Assembly (NCBI RefSeq): GCF_030272615.1
Contig: NC_081413.1
Span: 333,288,302 to 333,352,301, forward strand
Reading direction: 5' to 3'
Source: Cryptomeria japonica
Lineage: Eukaryota > Streptophyta > Pinopsida > Cupressales > Cupressaceae
DNA: 64,000 nucleotides
Part shown: piece after piece, positions 1 to 11,976 of the stretch
Layout: every line of letters begins with the position of its first letter
Numbering within the stretch: the first letter of the stretch is position 1
Translations under genes and position numbers: made by a program
The notes under the pieces: model-generated
What the model was told of the DNA's origin: nothing
The model's database searches: none
The model's input: only the letters and a program-made list of their open reading frames with translations

Positions 1-2316
1 ACTTTCTCAATTCACCTAGACTCACTACTGGAAATAGATAAGGAAAAACCCAAGGAACAAGAAAATTTTGAACCTACAAGAGACTCCCCAAAAAATCTGA
101 ACCCCTCTTTTGGCCTTGATTTCCCTTTTAATAGAAGAAAGGGAGAAACAAGCTTCCGGCCATAAGACACATGTCAACAACATATTCATTCTCAACAATG
201 AGGCCTAAAAGGCCATATCCAACTCTATTATAGAGATATTTTTATATTCATGTGCTGGCACCTGTGAATCGATATCTTCAACTGAAAATTAGTAGAATTA
301 AAACCGCTTGAGCCATGTCGTTATCACCCTGACACCTTTGGATGGAGTGTGATATGTTATTCTTATATCCTACAGAGCATTTCCCTTCTTGTAAGGGAAA
401 CCGGGTCCTAGCAAGAAGAAAATTCACCTCCAAAATAGAAGAGGGTCTCAAGCCTCATGCCCTGGATCAGAGAAAGTGAAAGGAGGAGCTAAAGGGGAAA
501 CATAATATGTTGGGGAGGTCTCACAACTTCCATGAAGCCACATGGGTGATTAGATGCCACTCCCTATGCAAACATGTTCTTCTTTCATTCCTCTATGGGC
601 TCTCTCTTAGAACCCCCTGCCATCCACTAATAAAGTAGAAGTAGAGGTTGTGCCATGCGTGGTCTTTCTTCATAAGAAAAATATTTCACACCCCCTCTGG
701 CAATCCTCTCCACTTTCAGAACCCCTCTGACAATAAAAATACTCACACGGGAGAGAAAACATCCATCCGATATCACAGAATATACAACAACTTCATTTAT
801 GACCTTTTTCAAACATCAGTTTCCTTGCAGAAGAAAGAATTGCACTCAAAAAATAGAAAGGCCTCATTTTTCTCTTACCAATTAAGTCACCACCCTATTG
901 CATTTATAGTTAAAACACTTCATCTAGTAGTTCTTATTCACATGAAAAATCCTCATTCTGGTGCTTTCAATTCAACCTATTAGCTATGGACTCTAGAAAT
1001 CATGCCTATCACATCCACTGTATTTTCCTGCCAATGTTCATCTTGTGCGAGCAATTTTGTTCTAATTTTATTCTTCCATGAGTGTACATTTTCTACTTCA
1101 GGATCCCTGTCAATAGGCAATCTCTGAATTCATTAGAGAACTTGTGATCCATCATATCTAAACCTGAAGCTTATCCCAATCCGTTCACATCTCTGAGATA
1201 TTGTCCTTGCCTTGTCGAATCAAGTTTGATTCAATAGAAAAATTGAAAAATAATTCTTCTAGAATGAGTCGGCATCTAAATCTCCCAACCATCGCTATCC
1301 ATTCTGAGTTGACAAGTCTGCGTTCTGCTCATCCTATGCTTCCCACGTAGGCTACAAACAATACCTTTAATGATCTCTTTTAAATTCAAATTTGAAAGTC
1401 AGGCACAGATCCTGCCCAACCTGGCAAATCGAACGATCATTATTGATTGATGTGGAAATTTACCTTCCATTAGTACTTGTAGACCCATAAAAAACTGTGA
1501 CGAATCAATGCCATATCATCTCTTAACCCAATGTTGTCAGCGACCCCACCATAGGTCTTTCTGGTCATCCCGAGACATGTGGAATCATCTCATGATTCTG
1601 TGGTCTATAACCTTCTTGAAACTTCTATCCCGGGGATCCGAGGGCCATCAGATATGTTTGCACTTTACTTAGTGTCTGCTAACCTCTTCAATTTTAAAAA
1701 ACAGGCACCTTTTCGCTTCATACATAACATCACTGTCTGTTTGCAACATGTGCTAATTGATAGGACCATCAGTAAATTGATCTTTATTGCCTGAGAACAG
1801 GTAACATGAGGTTTTGGAAGGTTGTATCGCCAGCTTTCCCTTTTCCACCAGAGACACATGGCATCATCTCATACCGTAGTCTTTATCTTTACTGCACTTT
1901 CAACCACGGGGAAGCGTAGACCATTAGATCCGTTCTTCTTTTATCAACCGACTAAAATAGTTAGGAATTTTGGACTTAGGAAAATTATGGGCACGGGCAC
2001 AAATGTTAAAATGAGACTAACTATAGGGAAATTTCTCGTGACTTAGGAAAATCATTAGATGGACCGATCTAACACAACTTAACGCTTAGGAAATAAATTG
2101 GCCCTGCCAATGGTGAACAATCCTCGGCCTAAGTGGGAAAAGGTAACGACAAAATATAACAATGTTAGGGTTTTTTCTTCGCAAGGCTTAGGAAAATTTG
2201 ATGAACCCTAAACCCTAGACTTTGAATTTTTACAGAGGACACAACAAAGCCAAAATGATCAATATTTAAGCTCAAAACTGAAAAAATTCTCATGCAATCA
2301 ATTTTTAGGGCTATTA
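1..2316 (-). repeat. T1 left LTR (3' LTR), partial
   Basis: This is the homologue of 6381-8696. It runs off the window start, so about 0.9 kb of the LTR is missing. Its inner end reads ...GGGCTATTA where the other copy has ...GAGCTATCA, so the terminal CA has decayed to TA. ORFs inside it are not conserved between the two copies and are not called as genes. Confidence 0.85.
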
Positions 2317-2783
2317 GTGGCTCTAGTTGGGGATGTTCATTTCACAGGAATGAGGAGAGAAACCAGAATCTTTGGTGAAGTAGACCAAAAATAAATTACC
2401 TGGATAGGGCAAATTCAACAGAAAACTAACAAAGAAAGCCTAACTATTGCTCATGGATAACAACTACTTTAAGGAAAGTAGAGCCTCAAAAATTGTCCAT
2501 GAACTAGAAATTCAAGAGGGAGCTTATTAATTATCCCATTGGGCATAGAGTCAAAAAACTACTCTACCCCAAGTTACTTGTGGCCTATAGGTCAAACCAC
2601 ATGTGATGGCCCAATGCCATCTATCAATATCAACCAATATTTCCCTCTGTCATAAACATGGTTCTCCTCTGAATGCACTAAAATCAATTTAATAACACAA
2701 GTGGAATACCATTTTCCAAACCTGTTGGCCCCTTTTGTCCAACTACTATGCTTAAAATTATCATTACACTTGCTATCAAAATA

Positions 2784-4564
2784 CTAAAACTTATGCAATG
2801 ATTTAAAATATTGGTCATCTTGTAATATATATGTGTGGCATTGAACATAACACATATCATGATTGAAACCAATATCACATTCTATAAAAACATCATTCAG
2901 CTGAAAGAAGAAAATATCATATTCTGGCACACAACTGAGAAGATAGGTTTCTTTTAAAACATCAGTCTGACTATTGAAAAAGGAACTCCTGAAAGAATCA
3001 GCTCTTTTACTAAGAATAACAAGCAATCTTCTATCAAGAGGAGGAAAAGGATCATACATAACCCTTTTATGTAACTGCAAATTATCAAACCAAAGAAAGA
3101 CTTCAGCCTCCTGCTTTATATCCCATTTGATGCCAACAATATCAGCAATAGAGAGAAACTCATCATTGTTATTTAACATCAATTCAGGTATCACATCTTT
3201 ATCTTTGTAATTATCCATTTCAACAATTGATGCAATAGTGTCTTGACTCTCAATTGTTTCTTCGTACAAAGGTTGAGAACAATATGAGCACCTTTCTCAA
3301 AAACATTATAGCAAAGCACCAACCGATCCTCATCTTCATCCTCAACAAACAATGCATTAAAATTTTCACTAGAACCACTGCTCATCTTAACTTCACATTC
3401 ACCTGGAATCAAGGAATCATAATATGAACTAGAAAATAACCTAGCAATATAGCCCTCATCATACAAGTGTTCCATGTCTTGATCTTCATAGGCTTCAGCA
3501 AAGTTGCCATGACCATTTTGACCCTTTTGAACTACATTCCTCTCAAACATACAGGTCAACTCAGGGACATTTTGGTAATGAGAACAGCTAAAAATAGTCT
3601 GATCCTCAGTACTAAAAGTAACTTGTAGTGGGACAACTTCTTCATTGGTACACATCATGCAACTTTTTATTTCAATAGTATCATCAACTAAAATAGGTAG
3701 GATCTCTCCACCTGAATTTTTGTTATCTTATACAACTGATTCCTAGGACACTAAATTTATGTCATTAATATCCTGCATACTTGCATCTGTTTCAGACATA
3801 TAACTTTCCAATTCTTCATACTCACTTTTGGATCTATCTGAAATAAAAGACTACAGATGAATCTCTTGTGGGATCTCCTTCCCAGAACAATTATTGTTGC
3901 TATCATTTGGTGAAGTGACTAACATCATCTCCATCTTGATATCAATTATGTCACATAATTTCTCATCAACCTTTTCTTCATTAACATGAGGAATAACCAC
4001 TGTCTTGGACAAGTTCTCTTCATTCACATTTTTGTTCAAATCATAATCAATAACAGGGTTAATATGATCAACAGGAATGTAAATGCTTTGACATTGATCT
4101 TTATCTCTTGGCTCATCTTCTTCCTTTTGAATACCGATGAATCTCTTCATAACTGAACTTGGATTAATTCTTTCACCAAATTTCTCCATGAATGATACCT
4201 TTAGTTCATCCCATGAAGAGACAGAACATGCTGGTAAATAAGAAAACCAATATCTAGCATTTTCCTTCAAAGATTGAACAAATAGCTTCACGAAGACATC
4301 TTCCTGATTTATCTCAAAATCTCCCATTAATTCAGAAAACTCCTGCAGATGTTGGCGTGCTGATTTTGATATTTTCCCACTAAATTCTAGAAGGTGTTCC
4401 CTAACCTTAGTAGGAACAAGCTTTGGAAAACCTTTGATACCATTAAAACTTAATGGCTTATATCTTTCCAAAAAAAAATCTCTATGGTGATTTGGCAGAG
4501 GTTGCACATTTACACTTGACATTTCATAGGGAAGTATAGGCACATAATACATATTTTCATTCAT
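2784..4564 (-). pseudogene. T1 gag-like frame with a long uncharacterised C-terminal extension
   Basis: The minus-strand frame opens with ATG at 4564. Residues about 85-150 look like a retrotransposon Gag capsid region: ...ARYWF, WDELKVSFMEKFG, then a segment ending IQKEEDEPRDKDQ, matching the 'W.eL...F...F' pattern of plant gypsy Gag. The frame meets a TAG at 3851-3853, continues in the same frame to 3191 with further stops near 3740, and then shifts frame to 3269-2784. The extension is acidic and rich in Asp, Glu and Asn, with no CCHC knuckle, DSG protease or RT motif. If Gag works in trans, the enzymes would come from an autonomous partner; that is inferred from their absence. The role of the C-terminal part is unknown. 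Confidence 0.6.
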
Positions 4565-5478
4565 TTCCCTACATCTTTCCTTTTCTACAATCTTAAATTA
4601 TTACAATGCATAGCTCAAAACATACTTCATCTAACTTAATACAGAATGTGAAAATTGTGTCATAGAAGTATGTAAGATAATCACTACCACTCCCTTCCTT
4701 AGTGCTTTACTCACTTTCTAGGGAACTTTTTTACACATAATTTTCATGAAAGTATACTTGACTCATGAAAATCAAAATACCTGGAAATGTTGAAGCTGTT
4801 GCTACCTTCTTTAACTGGGGACTCAAAAAATCACTCTTAATTCTTCAAATCTTTAACACCGATCTCTAACAGAGTCACCACCTCCTTGCGGAGGATAAAT
4901 ATTTCAAACAAATAAAATTTCTTCACAGGTCAGATTTATTTCAAGTCAACACTGCAACACTTCCCTATCATCATATGGTATTGTATGGATTCCATCTTCA
5001 ACTTGTCAGGGTACTCCACCATAAGAGGTCAAAACCGCTTCATCTCTTCTGAAAGTTCTTTGGTTCTTCTTAGTTCTTCAAACAATGCACACTGGTGTAG
5101 AGATCTCTGAATCTCAGAGTCGCCACTCACAACTTGTGAGGTACTATAAAATAATCTTGAAGCATGGATATATCTAGACATAACTTTATATCAAAAGATG
5201 AATTACAACAGATTCTTTGGCAACATTTATGAGAATTGACACAAATTGACAAGGGATATATTAATAAACTCTTCACTCTATGAGGCAAAGATTTGGTTCC
5301 TATGATGCGGGAGAAAAGATCAACCATCAAATCATAGGACGACATGAAAAACTAGTCCCCAGTAGAGTCACCATTTTTGTTGGTGACTCAGATGGGATAA
5401 TCTCAACTATATATTAAGCAAATCTTTTTTTAACCAAAGATTCTCAAGAGTTCATTTCCCCAGCAGAGTTGCCATTTT
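4565..5478 (-). other. T1 leader between 5' LTR and gag, with repeated PBS-like modules
   Basis: This non-coding leader contains four minus-strand copies of a TGG(C/T)(A/G)ACTCTG motif, at 5457-5474, 5356-5373, 5112-5125 and 4867-4880. The first lies 4 bases inside the LTR edge and is the likely functional PBS. The second reproduces the whole PBS-TTTT-TG LTR-edge arrangement 101 bp further in. Nothing else was recognised here. Confidence 0.6.
5457..5474 (-). other. T1 primer-binding site
   Basis: The minus strand reads TGGCAACTCTGCTGGGGA, 4 bases downstream of the LTR end at 5479. It resembles the TGGCG...TGGGGA class of PBS used by several plant gypsy elements. The priming tRNA was not determined. 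Confidence 0.65.
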
Positions 5479-8400
5479 TGTTGGTGCCCAAAAACGGGTT
5501 TACATTGATACAAGGAAGAGACCAAGATATTTCCTCTAAATATCTATGGAAAGCCACTTCCAACTGTTAATATTCTTCAGACTTGGACCAATATCAACAA
5601 GGATACAAGATCCTTCTACACTTTGGGCTCTGCAAAACCTGAGAGGGTAATCCCTTCAATGAACCTCCTTATCTCTACACCACACTCAAGAATTCACTCA
5701 AAAACAAAGAAGATTATCTCGTAAAAGGACTCGACAGAAATCGAGAATGCTCAAGGATGGAAAATCCTTCAGTGATCCTCAAGCTTAAACTGGAGCATGA
5801 TACTGGTGGGACAACTCAGACAATGCATGAAAACTTAGCAATAACATTATGATATTTACAAGATTGTGGAGACATCATTAATGAAACCAGCATGAGGCTG
5901 ATTAATAAAGCTGGTTACAAGTAGTGATGAGTGCCTTAATCCATTGGATAACTGAAGATATGAAATGTAAAATTGAAAATGTAATAGAATTTCATCTGAT
6001 AGTATAAAATCTAAGATAATACTGCCTTACAACATATCTCATTTGCAATCCCAACCCAAACTACTTATCTAAAATCCCTGCACAAGCCCTATCATTCTGC
6101 AACTCTACTTAAGTAGTTTAATTGACCCCTTGGGCCGAAGCATAAATAAAAAGATACATACATCACAACAATGCACTAAATAAAATAAACCCTTAGTTGA
6201 TTTCATTCAAAAATTGATGGAATCATGCAATGGAGAGAAAAGAGTCAGAATTCTATTTTTATTTGAATAAAAAATACTACTTCTATCACAGGATAAAATT
6301 TACATATAAATCCTTCAAGAACTTGTGCAAAGCTTGACCCTAAAACATTTCTTTATTTTCTCTATAAAATACTTTACAACTTGCTCACTTCACGTAGACT
6401 CACTACTAGAAATAGATAAGGAAAAACCCAAGGAACAAGAAAATTTTGAACCTACAAGAGACTCCCCAAAAAATCCGAACACCTCTTCTGGCCTTGATTT
6501 CCTTTTTTATAGAAGAAAGGGAGCAACAAGATTTCAGCCAGAAGACACACGCCAACAAAAGATTCATTATCAACAATGAGGCCTAAAAGGTCATATGCAA
6601 TTTTGTTACATAGATATTTCTATATCCATGTGCTAGCACCTATGAATCAATATCTTCAACTGAAAATTGGTAGAAGCAAAACCACTTGATCCATGTCGTT
6701 ATCGCCCTGACACCTTCAGATGGAGTGTGAGATGTTACGCTTCTATCTTATAGATAATTTCCCTTCTTGGAAGGGAAACTGGGTCCTAGCAAGAAGAAAA
6801 GTTGCCTCCAAAAAAGAAGAGAGTCTCAAGCCTTCATGCCCAAGATTAGAGAAAGAGGAAGGAGGAGCTATAGGGGGAACATAATATGTTGGGGAGGGGT
6901 TGCAGCTTCCATGCAGCCACATGGGTGATTAGCTGCCACTCCCTACCCAACCATGTTCTTCTTTCATTCCTTTTTCAGATCTCTCTTAGAACCACCTTCC
7001 TTCCAGTGACAAAGTAGAAGAAAAGGTTGTGCCATGCGTGGCTTTTCTTCATAAGTAAAATCTTTCACCCCCTTTGTTAATTTTCCCCACTTTCACAATC
7101 CCTCTAAAAATAAACATACTCACATAGGAGAGAAAATATCCATCCGGTATCATAGAGCATACATCAACTCCATTTACAACCTTGCTCAAACATCATTTTC
7201 CTTGCAGAAGAAAGAACTGCACTTAGAAAATAGAAAGGCTTCATTTTTCTCCTACCAATTAAGTCACCACCCTATTGCATTTATACTTAAAATACTTCAT
7301 CTAGTAGTGCTTATTCACATGAAAAATCCTCATTCTAGTGCTTTCAATTCAACCTACCAGCTATGGACTCTAGAAATCATGCCTATCACATTCACTGTAT
7401 TTTCCTGCCAAGGTTCATCTTGTGTGAACGATTTTGTTCTGATTTTATTCTTCCATGAGTGTACATTTTCTTCTTCAGGATCCCTGTCAATAGGCAATCT
7501 CTGAATTCATCAGAGAACTCATGATCCATCATATCTAAACCTGAAGCTTAACCCAATCCTTTCACATCTCTGAGATATTGTCCTTGCCTTGTCGAATCAA
7601 GTTTGATTCAATAGAAAAATTAAAAAATAATCCTTCTGGAATGAGTTGGCATTTAAATCTTCTAACTTGTCACTATCTATTCTGAGTTGACAAGGCTGCA
7701 TTTTGCTCATCCTATCCTTCCCATGCGGGCTACAAACAATACATTTAATGATCCCTTTTAAATACAAAATTGAAACTCAGCCACAGATCATGCCCAACCT
7801 AGCAAATCAAATGATCATTATTGATTGATGTGGTAATTTACCTTCCATCAGTACTTGCGGACTCATAAAAACCATGACAAATCAGTGCCATATCATCTCT
7901 TAACCCAACGCTGTCAGTGGCCCCACCATAGGTCTTTCTGGTCATCCTGAGACACATGGCATCATCTCGTGATGCCGTGGTCCATAACCTTCTTACAAAT
8001 TCTATATGGAGGATACGAGTGCCATCTTCCCACTTTACCACTTCAACATAGTGTCTGTTAACCTCTTCAATTTTAAAAAATAGGCACCTTTTCACTTCAA
8101 CCATAACATCACCGTCCATTTACAACATGTGCTAATTGATAGGACCATCAGTAAATCGATCTTTACTTCCTGAGAACCGGTAACATGAGGTTTTGGAAGG
8201 TTACACCACCAGCTTGCCCTTTTCTGCCGAAGACATGTGCCATCATCTCGTGATGTCATGGTCTTTATCTTCACTGCACTTTCCACCATGGGGAAGTGCT
8301 GACCATTAGATCCGTTCTTCTTTTATCAACCGACCGAAACACTTAGGAATTTTGGACTTAGGAAAATTATGGGCATAGGTACAGACATTAAAATGAGACT

Positions 8401-8696
8401 GACTATAGGGAAATATCTCGCTACTTAGGAAAATAATTAGATAGACTGGTCTAAAACAACTTAACGCTTAGGAAATAAAATGGCCCTGCCAATGGTAAAC
8501 AACCCTTGGCCTAAGTGTGAAAAGGTAACGACAAAAAATAACAATGTTATGGTTTTTTCTTCACAAGGCTTAGGAAAATTTGACGAACCCTAAACCCTAG
8601 ACTTTGAATTTTGACAGAGGACACAACAAAGCCAGAATGATCAATATTTCAGCTCAAAACTAAAAATTCTCCTGTAATCAGTTTTCAGAGCTATCA
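5479..8696 (-). repeat. T1 right LTR (5' LTR), complete, about 3.2 kb
   Basis: It begins TGTTGGTGCCC on the plus strand and ends GAGCTATCA; on the minus strand that is TGATAGC...CCAACA. It matches the partial left LTR over all the sequence available. The inner boundary is inferred from the TG and the adjacent PBS, because the matching part of the left copy lies outside the window. It contains no conserved ORF. Confidence 0.8.
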
Positions 8697-9186
8697 CATT
8701 GTCCATTCTTCTTAGGCGCTAATACTATTGGCACTACACAAGGACTCAATCTTTCTCTGATCAAACCTTTTCTCAACAATTCCTGATTTTGTCTATTCAA
8801 CTCCTCATTCTTCGTCGGTGTCATCTTGTGTGTTGCTTTATTAGGAAAACTAGTTCTGAGAATCAGGTCCATGCAATGACTAATACTCCTCATAGGAGAA
8901 ATCCATCAAGTACATTATGTGAAATGATGTCTCCATATTCTATCAACAACTCCTTTATTTCTTCTGATTGTTCTACTTCGTGCTCCAGATCTTCAGTCTT
9001 TTTAAGAACTAAGACAAAACACACATTCTCATGTCTCATCCCATCTAGGAATTTCCTTCCATCCACCAAGATAGTTCTAGCACTTGTACAAACTTCAATT
9101 TTCAGAGGCTCCTCCGAGGGTAACAAGGTCTGCTTCATACCATTTGCAACAATGGTGTATTTGTTCTTCCTCCCATCATGTATCAC
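8697..9186 (-). pseudogene. T2 pol: protease-RT linker and N-terminal RT, cut by T1
   Basis: The minus-strand peptide has the gypsy signature leading into RT. A segment beginning RSISHCMDLILRTSFPNKAT is followed by a NEELNRQ...ELL.KGLIRE.LSPC motif and then VPIVLAPKKNGQ, where translation runs into the T1 LTR. In intact elements RT continues from the KK(D/N)G position into the catalytic palm. The YxDD palm is therefore missing here and should lie beyond the left end of T1. A frame change near 8890 joins this part to the upstream linker (9186-8890, containing a FLDGMRHENVCFVLV-type segment). The family assignment is secure; function is lost. Confidence 0.85.
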
Positions 9187-9316
9187 CTATCTATCAAACT
9201 GCCAAGGTCTACCCAACAAGATATGACATATATCTATAGGCATAATATCACACAAAACTTCATCATGATAAGATCCAATCTTCAATTTTACCAAACTTTG
9301 TTCACTTACTATTATC

Positions 9317-9601
9317 TTATTCATCTTGAATCCATGGTATCTGATAAGGCTTACGGTGCTTCAATCTCTCTAACTTTAGTTTATTCACCATCTCCTCTGA
9401 AACAAGATTATTTGAATTACCACTATTAATAATGACTTTACAACACATACTAGATACCTTACATCTAGTCTTGAACAAATTCCTCCTTTGCAAGGGCTCC
9501 TCATCATCTCTAGTATGACACAAAGCTATCCTCATCACCAACAATTCTCCATCTTCTGGTTTATTAGCTGAACGGGTATGGTCTTTTTCTACCAATGTCA
9601 T
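9317..9601 (-). pseudogene. T2 retropepsin-like protease remnant
   Basis: The translated segment CKVIINSGNSNNLVSEEMVNKL corresponds to the gypsy protease loop (V-I-I-D-S-G-S/A...NLVS.EMV.KL). The catalytic Asp is replaced by Asn (INSG instead of IDSG), consistent with a single G-to-A change, so the enzyme would be inactive. The frame ends with a stop at 9317. Confidence 0.75.
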
Positions 9602-9790
9602 TATTTTTCTACTCTCTATCTTCTTACATTGAAAAGCACAATATCCTTCTCCTCTACACTTAAAAAAGGTCCCTCTAAATATTCTCTTATCCTATCTTCT
9701 ATCTTCTTTTCCATAACCCTCATTCTGGTATCCATCAGGTTCTCTTCTCCAGTAGAAATTTTTGTCATCCTTCTAGTATGAACTACCATC

Positions 9791-10405
9791 TCAGCTAACT
9801 TCGTTGTCTTTGTTCAGATCTGCACAGGGTCCTCTTCCTTTGGAATAGCTTTTTCCTCTTTGAAATCTTCCACCTCTACCTCTTTGCTTCTGCTCATGTC
9901 TTTTGTTCAATTTCTCCTCCACCTTCAGGGCATATTGATAAGCTTCCTCAACACTCAGCAACTTGATTAGACTGAGTTCATCTTGTATAGATATCCATAA
10001 CTCCATCAAATACCTAGTAAATTTTTCAATATCATCATCAGTATGTTCGGACTTGATATTCAACTTGTTGAATGCTTCAGTATACTCCTTCACAGTAGAC
10101 TTCTTTTGCTTCCAGAATAGATTTACTTGATAATCAAGTAGCATAAACTTTGATTTCAACTTGTTAACCATCCACTCCCAAGATTTAATCTTCTCTTTAC
10201 CTATTCTTTGTCTATCTACCTACAAATGTTCCCACCAAAGAGATGCATGCCATTTCAACTTAATGCAAGCATATCTCACCTTCTTATCTTTAGTGGTGTC
10301 TTCAAAATCAAAATACTTTTCCATCTCCATGATCCAATCAGGTAATTCATCCGAATCCAACTTGCCATCATAATTCAGTGGGTTGAAATGTGGTTTGGTA
10401 TTCAC
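9791..10405 (-). pseudogene. T2 gag (capsid region)
   Basis: The minus-strand frame starts MNTKPHFNPLNYDGKLD at 10405 and contains the plant gypsy Gag pattern LPDWIMEMEKYF...KVRYACIKLKWHASLWWEHL. A stop follows (TAG near 10220, probably a former CAG codon), after which the same frame continues with WMVNKLKSKF and a QRGRGGRFQRGKSYSKGRG basic tail. Downstream, at about 9630-9660 in another frame, FFKCRGEGYCAFQCKK looks like a damaged CCHC knuckle. The product would have formed the virus-like particle of the retrotransposon. Confidence 0.8.
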
Positions 10406-10709
10406 TCTAGATAATTCTCATATAAACCTTTCTTTATCTAGGTCATTCACTGGTGGATTTTATCCTTGTTCTCTAGCTGCCACTTCCTCTTCTTCATCTT
10501 TGCTTACATCTTCAATATGTCGACCCCTTTTTTGGGTCATTTTAATAGCTTCCAATCAAGTTGCAATTCCTCACAACAAGGTCTGCATTTCCTTGTGCTC
10601 CACCACCTTTAACATTTTCTATCTGCACCATATTTAATCTAGTCCTCTGGAGCTGTAGGTCAGATCCTCAATCTGCAACCCTACAACAAAATCTTCAGAA
10701 CCAAAACTC

Positions 10710-10721
10710 GCTTTGATACCA
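10710..10721 (-). other. T2 primer-binding site (initiator Met tRNA type)
   Basis: The minus strand reads TGGTATCAAAGC, near-complementary to the 3' end of plant initiator Met tRNA. It lies 5 bases from the TG at 10727 that opens the LTR on the plus strand. Confidence 0.75.
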
Positions 10722-10726
10722 CTTAG

Positions 10727-10836
10727 TGAAGTCACAACATGAGAGTCATAAAAGAGAACAATCTGGACCATGCAACAAGAGTTACATAGAAAAAGCAACA
10801 CAATTGTAATGGAGGCAATGTAGAACAAACTTTCTT
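10727..10836 (-). repeat. T2 5' LTR, inner fragment
   Basis: The LTR starts TGAAGTCACAAC next to the PBS and is broken after 110 bases by T3, whose target duplication ATATC occupies 10837-10841 and 34858-34862. The rest of the LTR resumes at 34863. Its outer end could not be located. Confidence 0.7.
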
Positions 10837-10841
10837 ATATC
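10837..10841. repeat. T3 target-site duplication, left copy (ATATC)
   Basis: ATATC directly precedes the LTR start TGTGTGTGTG. The same five bases follow the other LTR end at 34858-34862. Confidence 0.9.
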
Positions 10842-11976
10842 TGTGTGTGTGAAAAAGTGGTCTATAAGCTGCAAGCACAACACTTCAATTAATTCATTAT
10901 ATGCATGGTTAATAATCAATAATCAATAAGTAATAAACCATAACAAAGCGACTAATTTCCTTCTAAAAGATGCGAGTATAAGATTGCTCTTAGATTGTTA
11001 TAAGCAATATCAGTGACTAGACTACACCAAGACAAAGGATTTAATCTATATGATATTAAATATATGGATGCAAGATGGATGAATAATTCAAGCAATAATG
11101 GATTCAAACAATGATGAGTGAGTAAAATGGATGCAAATAATCTAAAAAAGCACAATAATCTTCAATGACTCCAGAGCGAAATTAGCGTGATAATAATCTC
11201 CAAGCGTGTTCTCAAAAATATCTGGGGTAAATTGGAATGAGAGCTGAAGACTGAATTTATAGAGAATCACAAAAGAGAAAAGCTCAATTTAGGATTAATT
11301 GAAAATAATTGAGAAATCAGGTTAAGTTAACCTTGAGATAGATTCCAATTATAGTTTAATTGAAATGCATTCAAATTAGAAGTCCAAATTGCATTGGAAA
11401 TAATAATAAATTAATTCCATGCATTTGTGATAAAAATAGATAATTCTTTTATTTATTCAAGAAAAGAGTCTTTTCAATGCAACTGAACTTCTTTTTTCTA
11501 AAAAGCTTTGAGTTCCAATTTTAAAGAATAATTCAATAATTCAATTAATTGCTTTTCTGATTTCAAGTTCTAAATTTAGAAAAAGAAATAATATCTCAAG
11601 TTTGATTTCTCTCTCAATTCAATTCAATTCTTTTATTTTAATTTCAATTCAACTCTTCCTTTGTAATTAATTCCTCTTTTGTAATAAATTAATTCCTTTT
11701 GCATGATTGAATGGCAAATTTATTAATTAATTAAATATGCAAGGATATTCAATAAATTAAAATAGGATAATTGATCAAAATGATATTCTTGGAAATGATT
11801 CAATTAATTAAATGAATATTTAATTAATATTGAGTAATTGATTTGCCATGTGATATTTCATGATTAAAGAATTAATAATATGCTCAAGATTGATTAAATT
11901 GCCTTTGGTTAGGACCTTGGTGATGTTGTCGAGATTAGGGGCCCATGGTTTAGATGACCATTTTTAGGGTATTGCA
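10842..11976 (-). repeat. T3 3' LTR (left)
   Basis: It has TGTGTG...TTGCA ends and matches 33718-34857 throughout. The minus-strand TATA-like CTATAAATTCAG is kept at 11251-11262. The sequence entering it on the minus strand (CAAAGAAA) is only a weak polypurine tract. Confidence 0.92.

Larger units (their letters stand above)
1..8696 (-). mobile_element. T1: gag-only (non-autonomous) LTR retrotransposon, left end outside window
   Basis: Positions 1-2316 and about 6381-8696 align almost base for base, with roughly 6% differences in the first 120 bases by eye. They are therefore two LTRs of one element. The right LTR has TG...CA ends (5479, 8696) and is followed on the minus strand by a PBS-like site at 5457-5474. 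That places the 5' LTR on the right and transcription on the minus strand, in agreement with the minus-strand gag-like frame at 2784-4564. No protease, RT or integrase lies between the LTRs, so the element resembles the TR-GAG/LARD class. It lies inside the RT of T2. The candidate 5-bp target copy is CATTG at 8697-8701; its partner is outside the window. No convincing polypurine tract adjoins the left LTR at 2317, which is odd. Confidence 0.85.
8697..10841 (-). mobile_element. T2: chromovirus-like Ty3/gypsy element, 5' half (interrupted by T1 and T3)
   Basis: In minus-strand order this segment has an LTR end at 10727, a PBS at 10710-10721, gag at 10405-9791, a degenerate zinc knuckle near 9630-9660, an aspartic protease at 9601-9317, and the start of RT to 8697, where T1 has inserted. 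The element continues outside the window on the other side of T1. Its 5' LTR continues at 34863 on the far side of T3. Frames are broken by scattered stops. Confidence 0.85.

Noticed and set aside
648-983. 111-codon ORF in the T1 LTR, with a 100-codon relative at 7202-7504
   Set aside because: Frame and length are not conserved between the two LTR copies and no motif is present.
2317-2335. TGGCTCTAGTTGGGGA just inside the left T1 LTR, resembling a plus-strand PBS
   Set aside because: It would require T1 to run on the plus strand, but the gag frame and the better PBS with correct spacing (5457-5474) are on the minus strand.
8789-9226. 145-codon plus-strand ORF
   Set aside because: Complement of T2 protease-RT coding sequence.
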